Program-made: the position numbers and the translations under genes
In this document: positions 6,281 to 6,365 of the stretch, one piece after another
How positions within the stretch are numbered: the first letter of the stretch is position 1
Layout of the letters: the number at the start of each line of letters is the position of its first letter
From: Betaproteobacteria bacterium UBA5582
GTDB lineage: Bacteria > Pseudomonadota > Gammaproteobacteria > Burkholderiales > Rhodocyclaceae
Assembly (NCBI GenBank): GCA_002425245.1
Contig: DILW01000156.1
Location: forward strand, 1-6,365
DNA length: 6,365 bases
Direction: 5' to 3'
The notes under the pieces: model-generated
What the model was told of the DNA's origin: nothing
Seen by the model: only the letters and a program-made list of their open reading frames with translations
The model's database searches: none

Positions 6281-6365
6281 GATTGTAGCTTTCCGGGGTG
6301 AGAGAGGGAGCTACAACGGATACATTCGTTCATGGCTAAGGTCCTTCGATTGTAGCTTTCCGGGG
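6281..6365 (-). CRISPR. Start of type II-C CRISPR array (one full repeat, one spacer, one partial repeat)
   Basis: Repeat 1 spans 6281-6317, the spacer 6318-6347 (30 bases), and repeat 2 begins at 6348 and is cut by the window after 18 bases identical to repeat 1; the period is 67. Read on the minus strand the repeat starts GTTGTAGCTCCC and ends GCTACAAT, like the 36-base Neisseria repeat. A further C is shared by both copies, so the unit is 37 bases with a 30-base spacer or 36 with 31. Its ends are inverted (TTGTAGC and GCTACAA). Minus-strand transcription is supported by similarity to the Neisseria repeat orientation, by the tracrRNA anti-repeat and by the terminator next to it. The total number of repeats is not visible. 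Confidence 0.96.
6282..6287 (-). promoter_or_regulatory. Possible repeat-embedded -10 box
   Basis: The minus-strand end of the repeat, TACAAT, is a good -10 box. In N. meningitidis the same place carries an extended -10 (TGCTACAAT) that starts each crRNA inside the following spacer. Here the preceding bases are AGC rather than TGC, so the extended element is lost and activity is uncertain. The copy in repeat 2 (6349-6354) would drive the visible spacer. Confidence 0.4.

Overview
The window carries a compact, apparently intact type II-C CRISPR-Cas locus (tracrRNA, cas9, cas1, cas2 and the start of a CRISPR array). It is inserted beside ordinary chromosomal signalling genes of a GC-rich Gram-negative bacterium. 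A GC-rich NarL/FixJ response regulator, a periplasmic Cache protein and a Neisseria-like Cas9/tracrRNA pair suggest a betaproteobacterium, perhaps Rhodocyclaceae-like. That assignment is inference from style and similarity, not from a marker gene.

Layout. Positions 1-519 hold the 3' part of a LuxR-type response regulator, cut by the window edge. Positions 553-1407 encode a secreted protein made of two tandem Cache-like repeats, followed by a strong intrinsic terminator. The 207-base gap 1408-1614 is filled by a tracrRNA gene on the minus strand (about 1575 down to 1473) with its own terminator and a promoter that runs up to the cas9 start. cas9 (1615-4992), cas1 (4979-5881) and cas2 (5885-6217) follow on the plus strand as a tight operon: cas9 and cas1 overlap by 14 bases, and cas1 and cas2 are 3 bases apart. 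There is no csn2 or cas4, which fits subtype II-C. After cas2 comes a hairpin with a U-tract on the minus strand (6232-6269), then the first repeat (6281-6317), one 30-base spacer (6318-6347) and the first 18 bases of a second repeat, where the window ends.

How it works together. Cas1 and Cas2 would acquire spacers. The array is most likely transcribed on the minus strand towards cas2 and stopped by the 6232-6269 terminator. The tracrRNA anti-repeat pairs with each crRNA repeat through a 21-base uninterrupted match plus a 7-base distal match around an internal bulge, as in Neisseria meningitidis. Cas9, with all RuvC and HNH residues present, would use the duplex to cut invading DNA. 

Nothing here is a new class of system. 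The features most worth following up are the divergent PAM-contact residues of Cas9, a 31-residue segment before RuvC-II where Nme1Cas9 has 6 residues, the tracrRNA hairpins capped by UUCG and GAAA tetraloops, and the close packing of the tracrRNA promoter against the cas9 start.
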